The notes below the pieces were generated by a model. It had not been told where the DNA came from and searched no databases. It saw only the letters and a program-made list of their open reading frames with translations. Both the position numbers and the translations under genes were made by a program. Of a stretch of 64,000 bases of DNA, positions 1 to 10,230 are shown in pieces (the first letter of the stretch is position 1; every line of letters begins with the position of its first letter). Source of the DNA: Macrocystis pyrifera (lineage: Eukaryota > Sar > Phaeophyceae > Laminariales > Laminariaceae); assembly GCA_031763025.1 (NCBI GenBank), contig JASSKH010000020.1:3379756-3443755 (forward strand). Reading direction: 5' to 3'.

Positions 1-2
1 AC

Positions 3-972
3 ATGCCCAGTCAAGAAGCCAGCGTGGAGAGTGAAAAGACCATAGAGGAGATGAAGAAGAAAATAGAGGTCCTGGAAAGGACGATGGAGGAGCAGAGACT
101 GCGCGCCGAGAGGGACGCGCAGGGAGCAGGAAAGGAAGGGGGGGCCGGTGGGGGGACGAGAGGAAAAGGAACTGCTGGAAGACAACAAGTAGCGTCGACG
201 GTGCCGACACCTGGGCTGGAGGCCCGATCAGGCATGTCATTACCTTCTTTGTACCGCCCAAGTTTGTCCCAGTCGAGACCCCCGATGTTCGATAACGTAG
301 AGGCCCACTTTAGCATGTGGCGTAGTAAGTGTTTGGCATACCTATCATCGCTTGGGTGCTTGCATGTACTTAGTAGCACAGCAAACCCAGTTATGGTGGG
401 CGACATGAGGGTTTCTCCGGAGGAATTAGCCTCCAGACATTCCCCCCAGGAGATTAGGGACGCGAGATTGGTGTATGGATTGATGATGGAGGCCATGACA
501 GGATGCGATATGGCTGAGTTTAGAATGCAAAAAGCAATGTCTCCGAGTGGTGCTTGGAAGGAGTTAGAAGACTATTACATTCCGAAGACGATAGCCGCAA
601 CTCATAGATTGAGGAGGGAATTTGACACAATCCGAATGACCGAGGATGAAAACCCCTTGCTGTTCCTAGGAAGGGTGGACAAGGCAGCAGATGAGCTGGC
701 GATGCTAGGATGAGGTAAGAGTACAGAGGAAGTAAACCGCCACATTGTCACCAACCTCTCATCTTTGTATACTATTCAAAAGCAAGTCCATTCTTTCTCG
801 CCCTTCCATCCCCCGTTCCGAGATCGATGAGATCATCCGTGACGCGTATGCTAACGACAAGGTAGAGAAGGAGATGGTTTCTAGGGCGTTGGGCGTGCAG
901 GGAGTGGTAGATTAGCATGCCTTGTACGCCGGAGGTGCGCAGCCTGCCGGTGGCGGAGGTGCGGGTCCATGA
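3..972 (+). pseudogene. copia gag region, degenerate
   Basis: A 236-codon frame starts at the ATG at 3 with a charged, probably coiled-coil N-terminus (EEMKKKIEVLERTMEEQ) and continues into a copia-like Gag body (MWRSKCLAYL; later LRREFDTIRMTEDENP). It stops at TGA 711-713. Gag-like protein continues past that stop in the same frame (GKSTEEVNRHIVTNL), shifts frame near 785 (SEIDEIIRDAYANDK), meets TAG at 913-915, runs through a Gly/Ala-rich stretch, and meets TGA at 970-972. Three nonsense codons plus one shift make it a pseudogene. Each stop could come from a sense codon by one C-to-T change. Programmed recoding at 711 is possible but does not explain the later breaks. Confidence 0.75.
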
Positions 973-1014
973 GGGGGAAGGAGGAACAGGAGAGGCGGGA
1001 GGCTCAAGGATGGG

Positions 1015-1182
1015 CAACAGCAGCAGCAGCAGCAGCCCCAGCAGCAGCAGCAGCTCCAGCGACAGTATCAGCAGCAGCAGCAGCAATATCAGCAGCAGCA
1101 GCCTCAGAAGCAGCAGCAGCACCAACGGCAGCAGCAGCAGCCCCAGCAACAGCTGCAGCAGCACCATCCCCATCATCAGCAA
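1015..1182 (+). repeat. imperfect CAG repeat within copia gag-pol
   Basis: About 170 bases of interrupted CAG/CAA/CAC triplets. In the pol frame they encode Gln with occasional Pro, Tyr, His and Leu. The same tract gives Ser-, Ala- and (minus-strand) Leu-rich shadow frames, which have no independent support. Confidence 0.9.
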
Positions 1183-3069
1183 CGTGGCAACCGGGGAGGA
1201 GCTTCGTCGGGGGGGATAACCGGCCCCAGATGGCGTTGGGATGCCGTGGCCTGCATGTACCGTTGGGATGACTCAGCCCCAGACCCCTTCGGTACGGGTG
1301 GAGTAGTCCCCCCCATGGGTTGGGTACCTACCGACCCACCGCCAGGGACGTTGCCGCCGATGCCCCCGCCGCCCGCAGCGACTCCGGCCGGCTGGGGTCC
1401 CCCACCGAACAACACATGGAGGCGGAAGGGGCCCTTCTTCCGGTGCGGCAGACCGGGCCACCACACCGCGGAATGCCAGGCAGCTCCCGCGCAAATGAAT
1501 ATCGCTTTCCCGGGTGCCGCTTCTCCTCTAGGTGGCTGGCTGCAGGAGACGCCCTACGGCGGTGGTGGGTATATCTCGGCCGGAGCTTCCCCGCCACAGC
1601 AACCCTCCTTCAGCACTTCCCCCTCCCCTGGCCCAGCGAACAACGGCAACCCTACGCCTACGTTCGATCGGCACCTCCTCACCGCGCAGTTTGCGCACCA
1701 AGGCAAGGCGAATGATGATCTGTTTTGGGTTAATGGGAGAGAAGAGTGTGTAGCGGATTCGGGAGCAACTTTTCATGTGACTGTCAACCCTTTTGGTATT
1801 GTAAACTGTACTCCCCCTCCCCCTGGTAAGAGCCGTTTGGTGGTCGGTGACATGAGGTCACTGGAGATAGAGTACTTCGGCCAGATTCCAATTGTGATGC
1901 ACAGCTCTCAGGGTGACGTTCAGGTTAGGCTGGTGGACGTAGCATACGTACCCGGTGTTCGATTCAACTTATTTTCGCTTCATGCAGTAATGTTGAAATG
2001 CCCGGTGACACATGATGCTCAGGGAGCTCACACGTCGAATGGACAGCTGTCTTTCGTGCGTAGGGACGCGGGTTCATACGTAGACACCACGCGGATTGTA
2101 GAGACCCCGATTGCTGCCACTGTTTTGGCTCCGGGAAAAATGAGGAGGATCGATATTAACGACCTTCACGTTGCCCTTGCCCACTCCCATGCTGACACTC
2201 TCCGTGAGACGGCACGCCAGATGGACATTAAGGTTTTTGGGGAGTTGGTTCCGTGTGCTGGGTGTTCTGAGGCGAGAGGGAGGAGGATGGCGGTGCCGTG
2301 GACGACCGAGTGCCGTTCTACCAGGCCTCTGGAGCGTCTGTTCGCAGATCTGTCGGGACAACAGCCTACGTCTGCTGGCGGTGCATCATACTTGATGATG
2401 ATCGTCGACGACTACTCGCGACTGGGATGGCCGTATTTCTTGAAGCGGAAGTCCGACGTCCCGAAGGTCTTCACTGATTTCCTGGCCGACATCAACGCGA
2501 AGGGTGTGCCGTCCATCGTGGAGTGCCTTCGCTCGGACAACGGCACCGAGTTCACCAAGGCGGAGTTCGTGGAGTTGATCAACCACCACGGCATCCGCCG
2601 CGAGTACACGCCCGTCGATTCTCCGAAGCATGACGGGGTGGTCGAGCGACGGATCGCCATGACGCTGGAGCTTGCAATGGCGTCCCGCCTGGACGCCACC
2701 CGCATGTTCGGTGATGCAAGGATGCCGGCGACGCAGCCCCTCTGGGCTGAGTCATGCGTGTACGCGAGCGATGTGATCAACATGACGGCGAGGGTAGGGG
2801 GCAAGCCGGAAATGCACTCGCCGTACCGCAAATTCTACGGGAGACCACCGTTTGCGCGGCAGCTCCCGTTTCTGAAGCCGGGCTTCCACCACGTCAGGAG
2901 GGCCCTGAAGACCGAGCCGAAGGCGGAGGCTTGCTTCTACCTCAACGGCGGCAACCACCACGCAGCTGACTGCAGCAAGATCCTGCTGATGTCTGGCCGA
3001 AGGTCGTTCTCCCGTGACGTCACTTGGGAACACCCGAAGAAACCGTTTGTGGGGTTACTGCCCTTGGAG

Positions 3070-3400
3070 GAGGAGAGCTCCCCGCCGCCGCCGTCGCCGT
3101 CGCCACCGCCGCCGGGTGCGCCGGAGCCTCTAAGGGGCCCCGACGTATGGCCCGAGCCACCGTCCCCATCTCCACTGCTGCCGCCGCAACCGCCGTCATC
3201 AACGCCGCTACCGCCGCCGCCGCCGCCGCCGTCGTCGTCGCCACCGCCATCGCCGTCACCGTCGCCGTCGCTGCCGCCGTCATCGTCACCGCCGCCACTA
3301 CAGCTACCGTCACCGCCGCCGCGCCGTCGCCACCGCTGCCGCCGCCGCCGCCGCCGCCGTCGTCGCCGCCGTTATCATCGCCGTCGCCGCCGCATCAGTC
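3070..3400 (+). repeat. CCG/CCGT-rich microsatellite in copia pol
   Basis: A long imperfect run of CCG, TCG and CCA triplets between integrase and reverse transcriptase, encoding Pro/Ser in the pol frame. The reading frame differs on its two sides (frame of 973-3480 before, frame of 3447-5285 after), so length change inside this repeat is the likely cause of the frameshift. Confidence 0.85.
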
Positions 3401-3446
3401 ACCGCAGCCACAGCTGTCGCAGCGTGCTGCCCGAGCACTGGGTTAG

Positions 3447-5285
3447 TATATCCCGGACCCGGAGGATGGCGATGTGCTGAGGGGGCGGACAAGGGGGGAG
3501 ACTGCACGACACCATGAGGGTGGTGGCGGTGTGCAGGGTGATCGGGTCAGGGGGGAAGCTGGGCGACACCCGGAAGGTGGAGATGTGGTGAGGGGGCGGA
3601 GAAGAGGGGAGACTGCGCGGAACCACGAGGCTATGGGGCATGGGCTGCTGTCGTTGATGGCAGCGCGGGAAGGTATAGGCCATGTACTTTTCCACCAAGC
3701 CCCACCGCGCGAGAAGCCTCTCCTTCCCACACGCCCGGCGAGCGAGCTTTCGACGCCGAACTCGTATGCTGAAGCGTGTGCGGACGAGTATTCGGCCTTC
3801 TGGAGACTGGCGATGGACAAGGAGTACCACGGTCTGGCGGACGCGGGGACGTTTGGAGCGACGTAGCAACCAGAGGGGCTCACCGTCATCTCGGCGAAGT
3901 GGGTGTTCGCCTGGAAGTCCAACGAGCATGGTGACGTGGTGCGGGCGAGAGCAAGGCTGGTGGCACGAGGTTTCAAGCAGCGTGAAGGTATTGATTTCTT
4001 TGAGACTTTTGCTCCGACGCCTGCAGCGTCTTGTTTCCGTTTGTTGGGTTCTATTGCGTGCGAGTTGGGTTTGGATTTGTGTCATTTTGATGCTGAGCAG
4101 GCGTTCGTGCAGTCGAGTTTGGATGAGGATGTATTCATGCGACTACCTCCCGGCTGCGGCGAAATGTCTGGTAAGGTGGTCGGGTTGAATCGCAGTCTCC
4201 ACGGCTTGAAGCAAGCGTCGAGGTCGTGGCACAACCACCTTCTCACTCACATGAAGAGTCTAGGATTTGAGCAGAGTCCCGCTGACGCGTGTGTCATGAG
4301 GTTGGTCGAGTCGGGCTCTGTCTCCATCGTAACGGTAGTCCATGTGGATGATATTTTTGCTGTAGGACTCAAGGCTAGATGCGATCAGTTCTGTGAAGAC
4401 CTGAACAACCTTATGCCGATCAACAATCTGGGCGAGTTACGGTGGTATGCTGGTTGTTGTTTTTCGAGGGATTGGGATGCTGGTACTTTGACGATTTCGC
4501 AGCAGGCGTTCGCTGAAAATACCGCGGCGAGGTTTGGTGTTAGTTCTGGGAGGAATAACCCGCTTTCGACTGGTGTGAAGCTCGAGGAGTTTGACGAGAA
4601 TGAACCCGTGGGTGATTGGCCTTTCCGCGAGTTGGTGGGGTGCTTGATGTGGCTTGCGAACCAAACACGACCGGATATTGCGAACGAGGTGAGGGCGGTA
4701 GCGAGGTACACGAATGGGTCGAGGGAAGTACACTGGAAGACAGCAGTCGGTATTTTAGCGTATGTATTTTCTACGAGTGTTTTCGGCATTACGTTCCAGA
4801 AGGGTAGCGGGCTTGAGCTGGTGGCGGTTGCAGATGCAGACTATCCCAATAAAGCCACTGACAGGAGGTCAGTTTCCGGTGGGGCCATCATGTGTGCTGG
4901 GGCGTGTGTATGCTGGTTTTCTAGGACGCAGAAATGCGTCACACTCTCAACCACTGAGGCCGAATATGTAGCACTGGCAGACACTATCAAGGAGGCAATG
5001 TTCATGCGCTATGTATGGAGTTTTATTTTTCCGGGGTTTGGGGAGAGATGCATTACGGGTTTCGAGGATAACGAGGGGGCAAGGCACCTGGCACAACAAA
5101 ATCCAGTGCGCACGTCGAATTCGAAGCACATCGACGTACGACACCACTTTTTGCGCGAGCTTATTTTTAAGGGGGAGTTTGTTATTACCCACGTAGAGTC
5201 GGAGAAACAGCATTCAGATTTCTTGACAAAGCCGCTCAACAACACGGTGTTTCGTTACCACCGGGATTTTCTGATGAATATTTGA
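3447..5285 (+). pseudogene. copia pol part 2: reverse transcriptase and RNase H
   Basis: This frame carries the copia reverse transcriptase (RVT_2 type), starting with a lead-in (SYAEACADEYSAFWRLAM) that is cut by TAG at 3864-3866. It is then open for 473 codons to TGA 5283-5285. Visible motifs are AKWVFAWKSNEHG, ARLVARGFKQREGIDF, the finger/palm signature DAEQAFVQS and the catalytic VHVDDIFAVG. RNase H shows VADADYPN, STTEAEYVAL, FEDNEGA and KHIDVRHHFLRE, the standard copia acidic and His residues. The RT-RH block itself is intact and looks young compared with gag. A local start at GTG 3903 would leave a complete RT core, but expression without the upstream polyprotein is unlikely. Confidence 0.92.
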
Positions 5286-5930
5286 CGCGGTTTTTCCGAG
5301 GTGGAAAGTTTTATGTTATTTTTGAGTGAAGGATTTCTCTAAACTACGTATAAATCCGAAGACGCTGCCGTTTTCCCCTGGCTAATTCCGAGGATGATAC
5401 CATTTCGTTCCTGATGATGGATTTCGAGAGTTTTTGGTGTTTTCGAGTAGACCCCACGTCAAATAAAATTCAAGTGAAGGAATGTATGCTATCTCGCATT
5501 ACCGTCGCGATCTGTGTATCTATGGCGGGAGTAGGGGACAAGGGGAGACCCTTGTCCGGGGGAACGGGGTTCCTTGCGACCTCTGGCATTTATTTTCTTG
5601 GCTTAATTTTTATATTTGATGAGTATGACTACTGTGATATTTTATATGATTTGCGTTAATTCCTCATGAAATAGAGGGAGATTTTTTTGGATAAGGTTGA
5701 AGAGAGACTATGAAGCGCCTGGGGGCGTGTGCGGTCCATCGAAAATGTTTTCTGAGTCGGAGAATTTGGATAGTATTGGATAATGAGAGTTTGATTTTTG
5801 GTTCTGGAGTGAAATTATGTTTCCGAATTTCGTATGAGTTGGTCATAGTATTGATGTTTCCACCCAGCGGAGTCGTACATTGTAGTGTAGAGAGCTGGGG
5901 GGATATTAAAGTATGGTCGTGTATAATGAG
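5286..5930 (+). other. copia 3' noncoding region
   Basis: About 640 bases after the RNase H stop with no supported frame, fairly AT-rich, ending in two G-rich tracts. It is assigned to the retrotransposon because it lies between the pol stop and the presumed polypurine tract. Confidence 0.55.
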
Positions 5931-6060
5931 CAGGGGGGATATTGATTGTGCTCAGAAACACGACGGAGACGTTACATCTAATATTAGGGAGTTCCCTATA
6001 TTGACATAGGATTATAGGAGAGGGAATTTTATTTAGTCGGATATTCGGGGGGATAAACGG
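5931..6060 (+). other. possible polypurine tract and start of 3' LTR
   Basis: CAGGGGGGATATTGATTG at 5931-5948 looks like a polypurine tract followed within a few bases by TG, as at the start of an LTR. Two similar tracts occur at 5897-5905 and 6047-6054 (GGGGGGATA), so the true priming site is ambiguous. The right end of the LTR and the target duplication were not found. Confidence 0.35.
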
Positions 6061-6479
6061 GTGGTTTATTCCCGCGTCATGTTGGATAATAACCTGCATA
6101 CGATAAATGAGCTGTCACTCGACAGCTCGGATATAGTACAAGAGGAGTTCCGTGATACTGTCTGGAGTCAACCACGCGTTCCCGTGCCAGCTGCGCCTAT
6201 ACCTTTAGAGATCAATCAACAGTATGTTCCTATCTCTAACCCCGTCAGACGCTTAACAGAGACCCTACGCATACACTAGTTGCCCATACGAGGTTCATTT
6301 GAACATCCCGTCGCGCCGATAGCACTCACGCAAAGCATGTCTGACCCAGGCACTGACCATTGCCTCACCGGCGACGTGGTGACTCTTTCACCGCCGTCAC
6401 AAGCTACGCGAACCGCCCCTGGGTCCTGTGAAGCTGACCTCCTCGGTATTCCCATAAGTTCTACATTTGTTTGATCGCT
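6061..6479. other. no gene recognised
   Basis: May include the rest of the copia 3' LTR. A short palindrome-like GAGCTGTCACTCGACAGCTC lies at 6109-6128. Nothing else is supported. Confidence 0.3.
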
Positions 6480-6800
6480 GGGGCACCAGGAATTAATATC
6501 GCCTCCCGTCCCTGCGAAGACAGTTCCCTGGTTGAAACTGCACGCACTACCAGATTTTTACTGCCAGCGCCAGATATGTTTGCCGCCCTTGGTCCTCAGA
6601 AAGCGTTCCCCTGGTTGATACTATAGGTACCCCATGTTTCTCACCGCCGGTGCCAAGTATGCGTTCCGCATTTTGGTCATCGCGAAGACGGCGGCTTTTA
6701 TGCTGCTGTAGGTTCTTTACGACCGGCACCAGGCATGCTTGCCGCGTCTGGTCTTCGCGATAACGGCTGCGTGATTGCCGCCGTCACCTATCTGCCGAAC
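6480..6800 (+). repeat. degenerate ~80-bp tandem repeat
   Basis: A word like GGCACCAGGTATG..TTGCCGC..TGGTCTTCGCGAA recurs near 6480, 6562, 6642 and 6720, spaced about 80 bases apart and strongly diverged. Weaker echoes extend to about 6870. No reading frame is maintained. Confidence 0.5.
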
Positions 6801-8159
6801 ACCATGAGTGCTAAGCAGTTCTGGTCCGCGTGTAGACGACGCCAATCGTATGTTTCCGCGTGCGTCATGGCCGACGTCGTCCATTGTGCCACGCACTATG
6901 CACATTAGTTCATCTCGGGATGTGCGAGTCGCTTTAATGTGCGGGTAAGAAACCAATTTTCCCGCAAACTCAACACAGGCACTGCGCTCGAGGTTCTTAC
7001 GCTAGACCAGTCTGACTCTCCCACTCCGCACTACTAATGAAGATGGTCGGAGTTAGTCAGTTCCCATTTTCAATCTGAACCAAACGTAACTTGGAGTTGT
7101 TATTCGGCCAACGGCGTCTCGTCGGAGGCCACTGATGTGATGCAGAACAAGTGTGCCCCACCGGGCGACATGTGTCCCTCACATAGGTTAGTAGCCGCTA
7201 CGGCCTAGGCCAAACCTGCGTCCCTCCTTGCTAAGACGGGTAACGACGACACAATTGGAAACAGCCGAACCTGGTTGGCGCTCGAGCCGTGCTGAAAATG
7301 TCGTTGGCTGTGGACCTACTTCAGATCCTCCCGCCTACATGGTGGATGTGTCACCTACCCAGTCGATGCGCCTCTCACCCCGGCCCCGATGACGATGTGT
7401 TGGCAGGGCGAGAAACCGGCAGCGACTCGTCTCCCAGAGTAAGACTGGCCCCGAATTCGTTTTTCGGGTGTATGTACGACACATCCCCCGCTTCTTGCGC
7501 TCCATCGCGGTTGATCATACCCTAGAACACTGCACGCACAACATCGTGTTCGTCTCGCAGCCTTCCTCTCCATGGACACCTTCCCGTTCTGCAGTTGAAA
7601 CAATATTACGTTTCTGTGGCGAAGAGTTATTTCTTTGGAGACGAGAGACCTGTTCAGCGAACACCGTACCCTACAGCACATCGTGGGTGTGTTTGACTCT
7701 TGCCTACCTACGAATAATAGACGAGACACCCGTAACTTCGATTTAGCCGTGTGAGGCCGCGAGTGTGAACATTTTGTGCTTGTCCGCGCATACGATTTCG
7801 TTAAACCCAATCATGCGAACCCTTCTCTTGGACACATACGACAAATGTCTCGAGGAAGCTAGCCTTCACCACGTCATATAGGTGATCGGATACGGGACCA
7901 ACGATATTTGTGCACGCCAGCCACTCCGTGGGCGCGGCTTCAAGCCGATGAGCAAGACTCTGCATAACGTGCGACTCATCCTTAACGACCGCGCTCGGCG
8001 ACCAACGCTGGTCTCCTCTGGGCATGTCGTCCTGTAGTAGAGACTGAATCTGGATTATTGACCAATCACCGCATCAGCCACCGTGCCCAAATTACACGTC
8101 AGCGGTCGCCTCCCTGATATTCACCGCCTAACTTCCTAACGTACCATCTAATCACGGCG
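6801..8159. other. no gene recognised
   Basis: About 1.36 kb of mixed-composition sequence. Frames up to ~150 codons exist on either strand but overlap one another and match no family I recognise. They are within chance expectation. Confidence 0.4.
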
Positions 8160-10230
8160 GTGACATTCACGCAGAAATTTGTTTCCCTGCTGCGTAACAC
8201 GTCGTGCTGGTACGCTTTAGCTAAACCGAAGCCATCGTAAGGGATTTGGTTCAACTCAGTGATGCAGGAGTAGTCGGAACGGAGGAGCAGGAGCCTTTGC
8301 CTTGCGTGCGAAGGGCTCAATAGAGCATGTTGTACGCCGATGACGCAGGAATTGTCTCGATTTGGCTGACGGGCTCGCGAAAATGATGACGGTCATGGTG
8401 ACTGTCTTCGAAGTAGCAGGCCTCACGGTGTCGGAAAAGAAGACAGAGACAATGATTCTACAAACACTAGAAAACCCTCGCACCACCGCTCGTCAAAGAA
8501 GCAGCGGACCAGAGGTATAACCAGACGGCCCAGTTCATAAACCTAGGCGGAACTATCGACGAAAACGCTGACCTCTCCATCGAAATCGACCGACGCATCC
8601 GTCCCATGCGAGCATACCTCGAATCGCTCGCCCCGGAGCTTTATGATATGACGAACGACCCCTTAGCGTGGAAGTCCAAAATGCTGAAGGCCGAGGCGAT
8701 TGAGAGCCTGCTGTACGGGTGTGTGACGTGGACACTCAGAGAGGAACACTTTGCCAAGCTTCGAACGGCTCACCACCAATTTCTGTTGCGAGTCATTAGC
8801 TTCCAGCGCTGACTTCGTACTGACCATGCCACCCTCTCGTACGCGAAATCCCTCAGGATGACACGTTGCGGGAGCATCGAAACGACCATTAACAAACGGC
8901 GTCTCTTATTTGCGAGGGGGGTGGCACGGCAAAGCAAGGAACGATTTCTCAGTCGGGTATTTGTTCGGGACGATGGCTGGTGGTGAGAACGTGTGACCTG
9001 GCGGACAGTTTAAGACTCGGCATAGATGAGAGTCGAGGATCTTAGGGAGGTCAGAGCCACCGAAGGGTAAACAAAACGTGCCCCCTTGGTGTTTGGAGTT
9101 GAGACCGCGCTGTGGTCAACTTCTTCAAAAAGGTGGGTAAGTGCTACCGCGGGATCCTCGAAGAAGCCGAACTGTTCATGGTGAGGTGGCACGAAGCTGA
9201 GGCTGAGCTGAGTGGGCAGCGCTGCGTATCCGACGTGGGTGGTGTATCCAAGGGAATGGGGGGAAGGGCGGCAACAGGAGGAGTGGAACAAAACCAGACC
9301 AACGGAATGCGGAGAGGGGGGGGAACAGGAATAGTAAGAAACCTGCAGTGGACGAAAGTAGGAAGGAGGTGGCAGACAGGGTAGCAAGGTACCGGGCAGA
9401 CTAGGAAGTAGAACATGCCTATACTACTCGCACCACTAACTGGTGCAGCCGATTCAAAAATGGTCTTCCTTTTGCATGGTTTAGTTTAGTTTAGTTGTTT
9501 TTTGTTTTTGTTTTTTGTGTGCATGTTTTTCTTTTCTTGCGCTCCTGATGTGTCTTTCTATTCCTTTCTTCGATTGATATGCTTCGTTGAAAGAGTCGTG
9601 TGGTGTGGGTGGATGACGAGCCTGCTTCACTTGCTTCGTATTGTCTATCGCCCAGGGGCTGGGCATAGTTGACGAATGCTGGGCGGAGGCGGCAAAAAGG
9701 GTAGCAATGTACCAGGCGGACTAGCAGGGAGAACCTGGCCGGTGCTACTCGTACCACAACCTGCTGCCGCTGCCTGGAGGATGCTTTGTGCTTCCGTTTG
9801 CCTGTTATTTTTTCTTGGTTTCTAGTCTGACTCTGTTCACAAGTACTGGTGTTTTTCTTATTTTTTAGTTTTTTTCCAGCTCGTCCCTTTACAGTGTTGG
9901 CCACATCCCATGCGGGGGGGGGGCACGACAGTTTTTTTTGTTTTTTTTTCTTGTTCGTTTTCTCTTTCGATATGTCTTCTTTGTTTTCTTTTTTTCTTGT
10001 ATTCGTTTAGTTTCTCTCTATCATTGAATGTGTATGTCGTGCTTGTCGTATCCAGTATGATGACATGAAACTGTATTGCTTACTTACTGCATACGTGGCA
10101 ACGTAGTATCGTGGCAACGTAGCATTGTGACCACCGAACTTGTAAATCATTTAGGATTGAAGAACCAACATGGACACTCGTTTCGCCGACGGGTCGAAAG
10201 AACGGATACTCGGAAGAACACACACGGTCT
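8160..10230 (+). mobile_element. LINE (non-LTR retrotransposon), 5'-truncated copy 1
   Basis: Nucleotide similarity to the minus-strand LINE at 29-32 kb begins near 8160, inside the reverse transcriptase, which is typical of incomplete reverse transcription. The element runs through the RT palm and C-terminal region and a long T-rich 3' untranslated region. The last similarity to the third copy (24259-25068) is near 10225. Landmarks shared by all three copies are GAGTCGTGTGG, GACGAGCCTGCTT, GGCGGAGGCGGCA, CTGCCGCT-CCTGGAGGATGC and the G-run followed by CACGA. Copies 1 and 2 also share GTGTATGTCGTGC-TGTCGTA near the 3' end. Confidence 0.82.
8256..9390 (+). pseudogene. LINE reverse transcriptase C-terminal half, degenerate
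   Basis: The catalytic palm motif YADDAGIV lies at 8333-8356. Downstream the best frame gives AGLTVSEKKTETMILQTLE. After a shift come QTAQFINLGGTIDENADLSI, KAEAIESLLYGCVTWTLRE and HHQFLLRVISFQR, the classic post-palm block of endonuclease-bearing LINEs. A TGA at 8810-8812 breaks it, after which homologous protein continues (LRTDHATLSYAKSLRM). The C-terminal portion is recognisable from about 9140 ([20 protein letters not shown]), matching the same segment of the other LINE copy. Several stops and shifts make it clearly non-functional. Confidence 0.82.

Larger units (their letters stand above)
973..3446 (+). pseudogene. copia pol part 1: Gln-rich linker, zinc knuckle, protease, integrase
   Basis: The frame is open from 973 to 3480. 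It begins with a Gln-rich tract encoded by the CAG repeat. A retroviral-type knuckle follows, in which Cys-x2-Cys-x4-His-x4-Cys has lost its first Cys (Phe, FFRCGRPGHHTAEC). The protease active site is VADSGATFHV, about 170 residues after the GTG at 1246. The HHCC pre-integrase region shows as LAHSH...CAGC. The integrase catalytic core has FADLSG, LRSDNGTEF and GVVERR, supplying the D, D and E residues. After the integrase the protein enters a Pro/Ser-rich tract encoded by a CCG repeat. There the real frame changes by one base, and the new frame ends at TAG 3444-3446. The original frame runs into Arg-rich nonsense and stops at 3480. Confidence 0.88.
1..5945 (+). mobile_element. Ty1/copia-type LTR retrotransposon, 5' end outside window
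   Basis: The domain order gag, CCHC-type knuckle, aspartic protease, integrase, reverse transcriptase, RNase H (integrase before RT) is diagnostic of Ty1/copia rather than Ty3/gypsy. The window opens two bases before a gag ATG, so the 5' LTR and leader are missing. At least four in-frame stops and two frameshifts interrupt the coding region, so this copy cannot make its own polyprotein. A purine tract near 5932-5939 marks the likely junction with the 3' LTR, but without the 5' LTR for comparison the LTR limits are unknown. Confidence 0.9.

Noticed and set aside
772-1271. Ser-, Ala- and Leu-rich frames around 770-1270 on both strands
   Set aside because: They are alternative readings of the CAG repeat inside the copia gag-pol gene, not separate genes.
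3020-3507. Ala/Thr/Val- and Arg-rich frames over the CCG repeat
   Set aside because: Low-complexity shadows of the Pro/Ser tract. Only the pol frame has domain support on either side.
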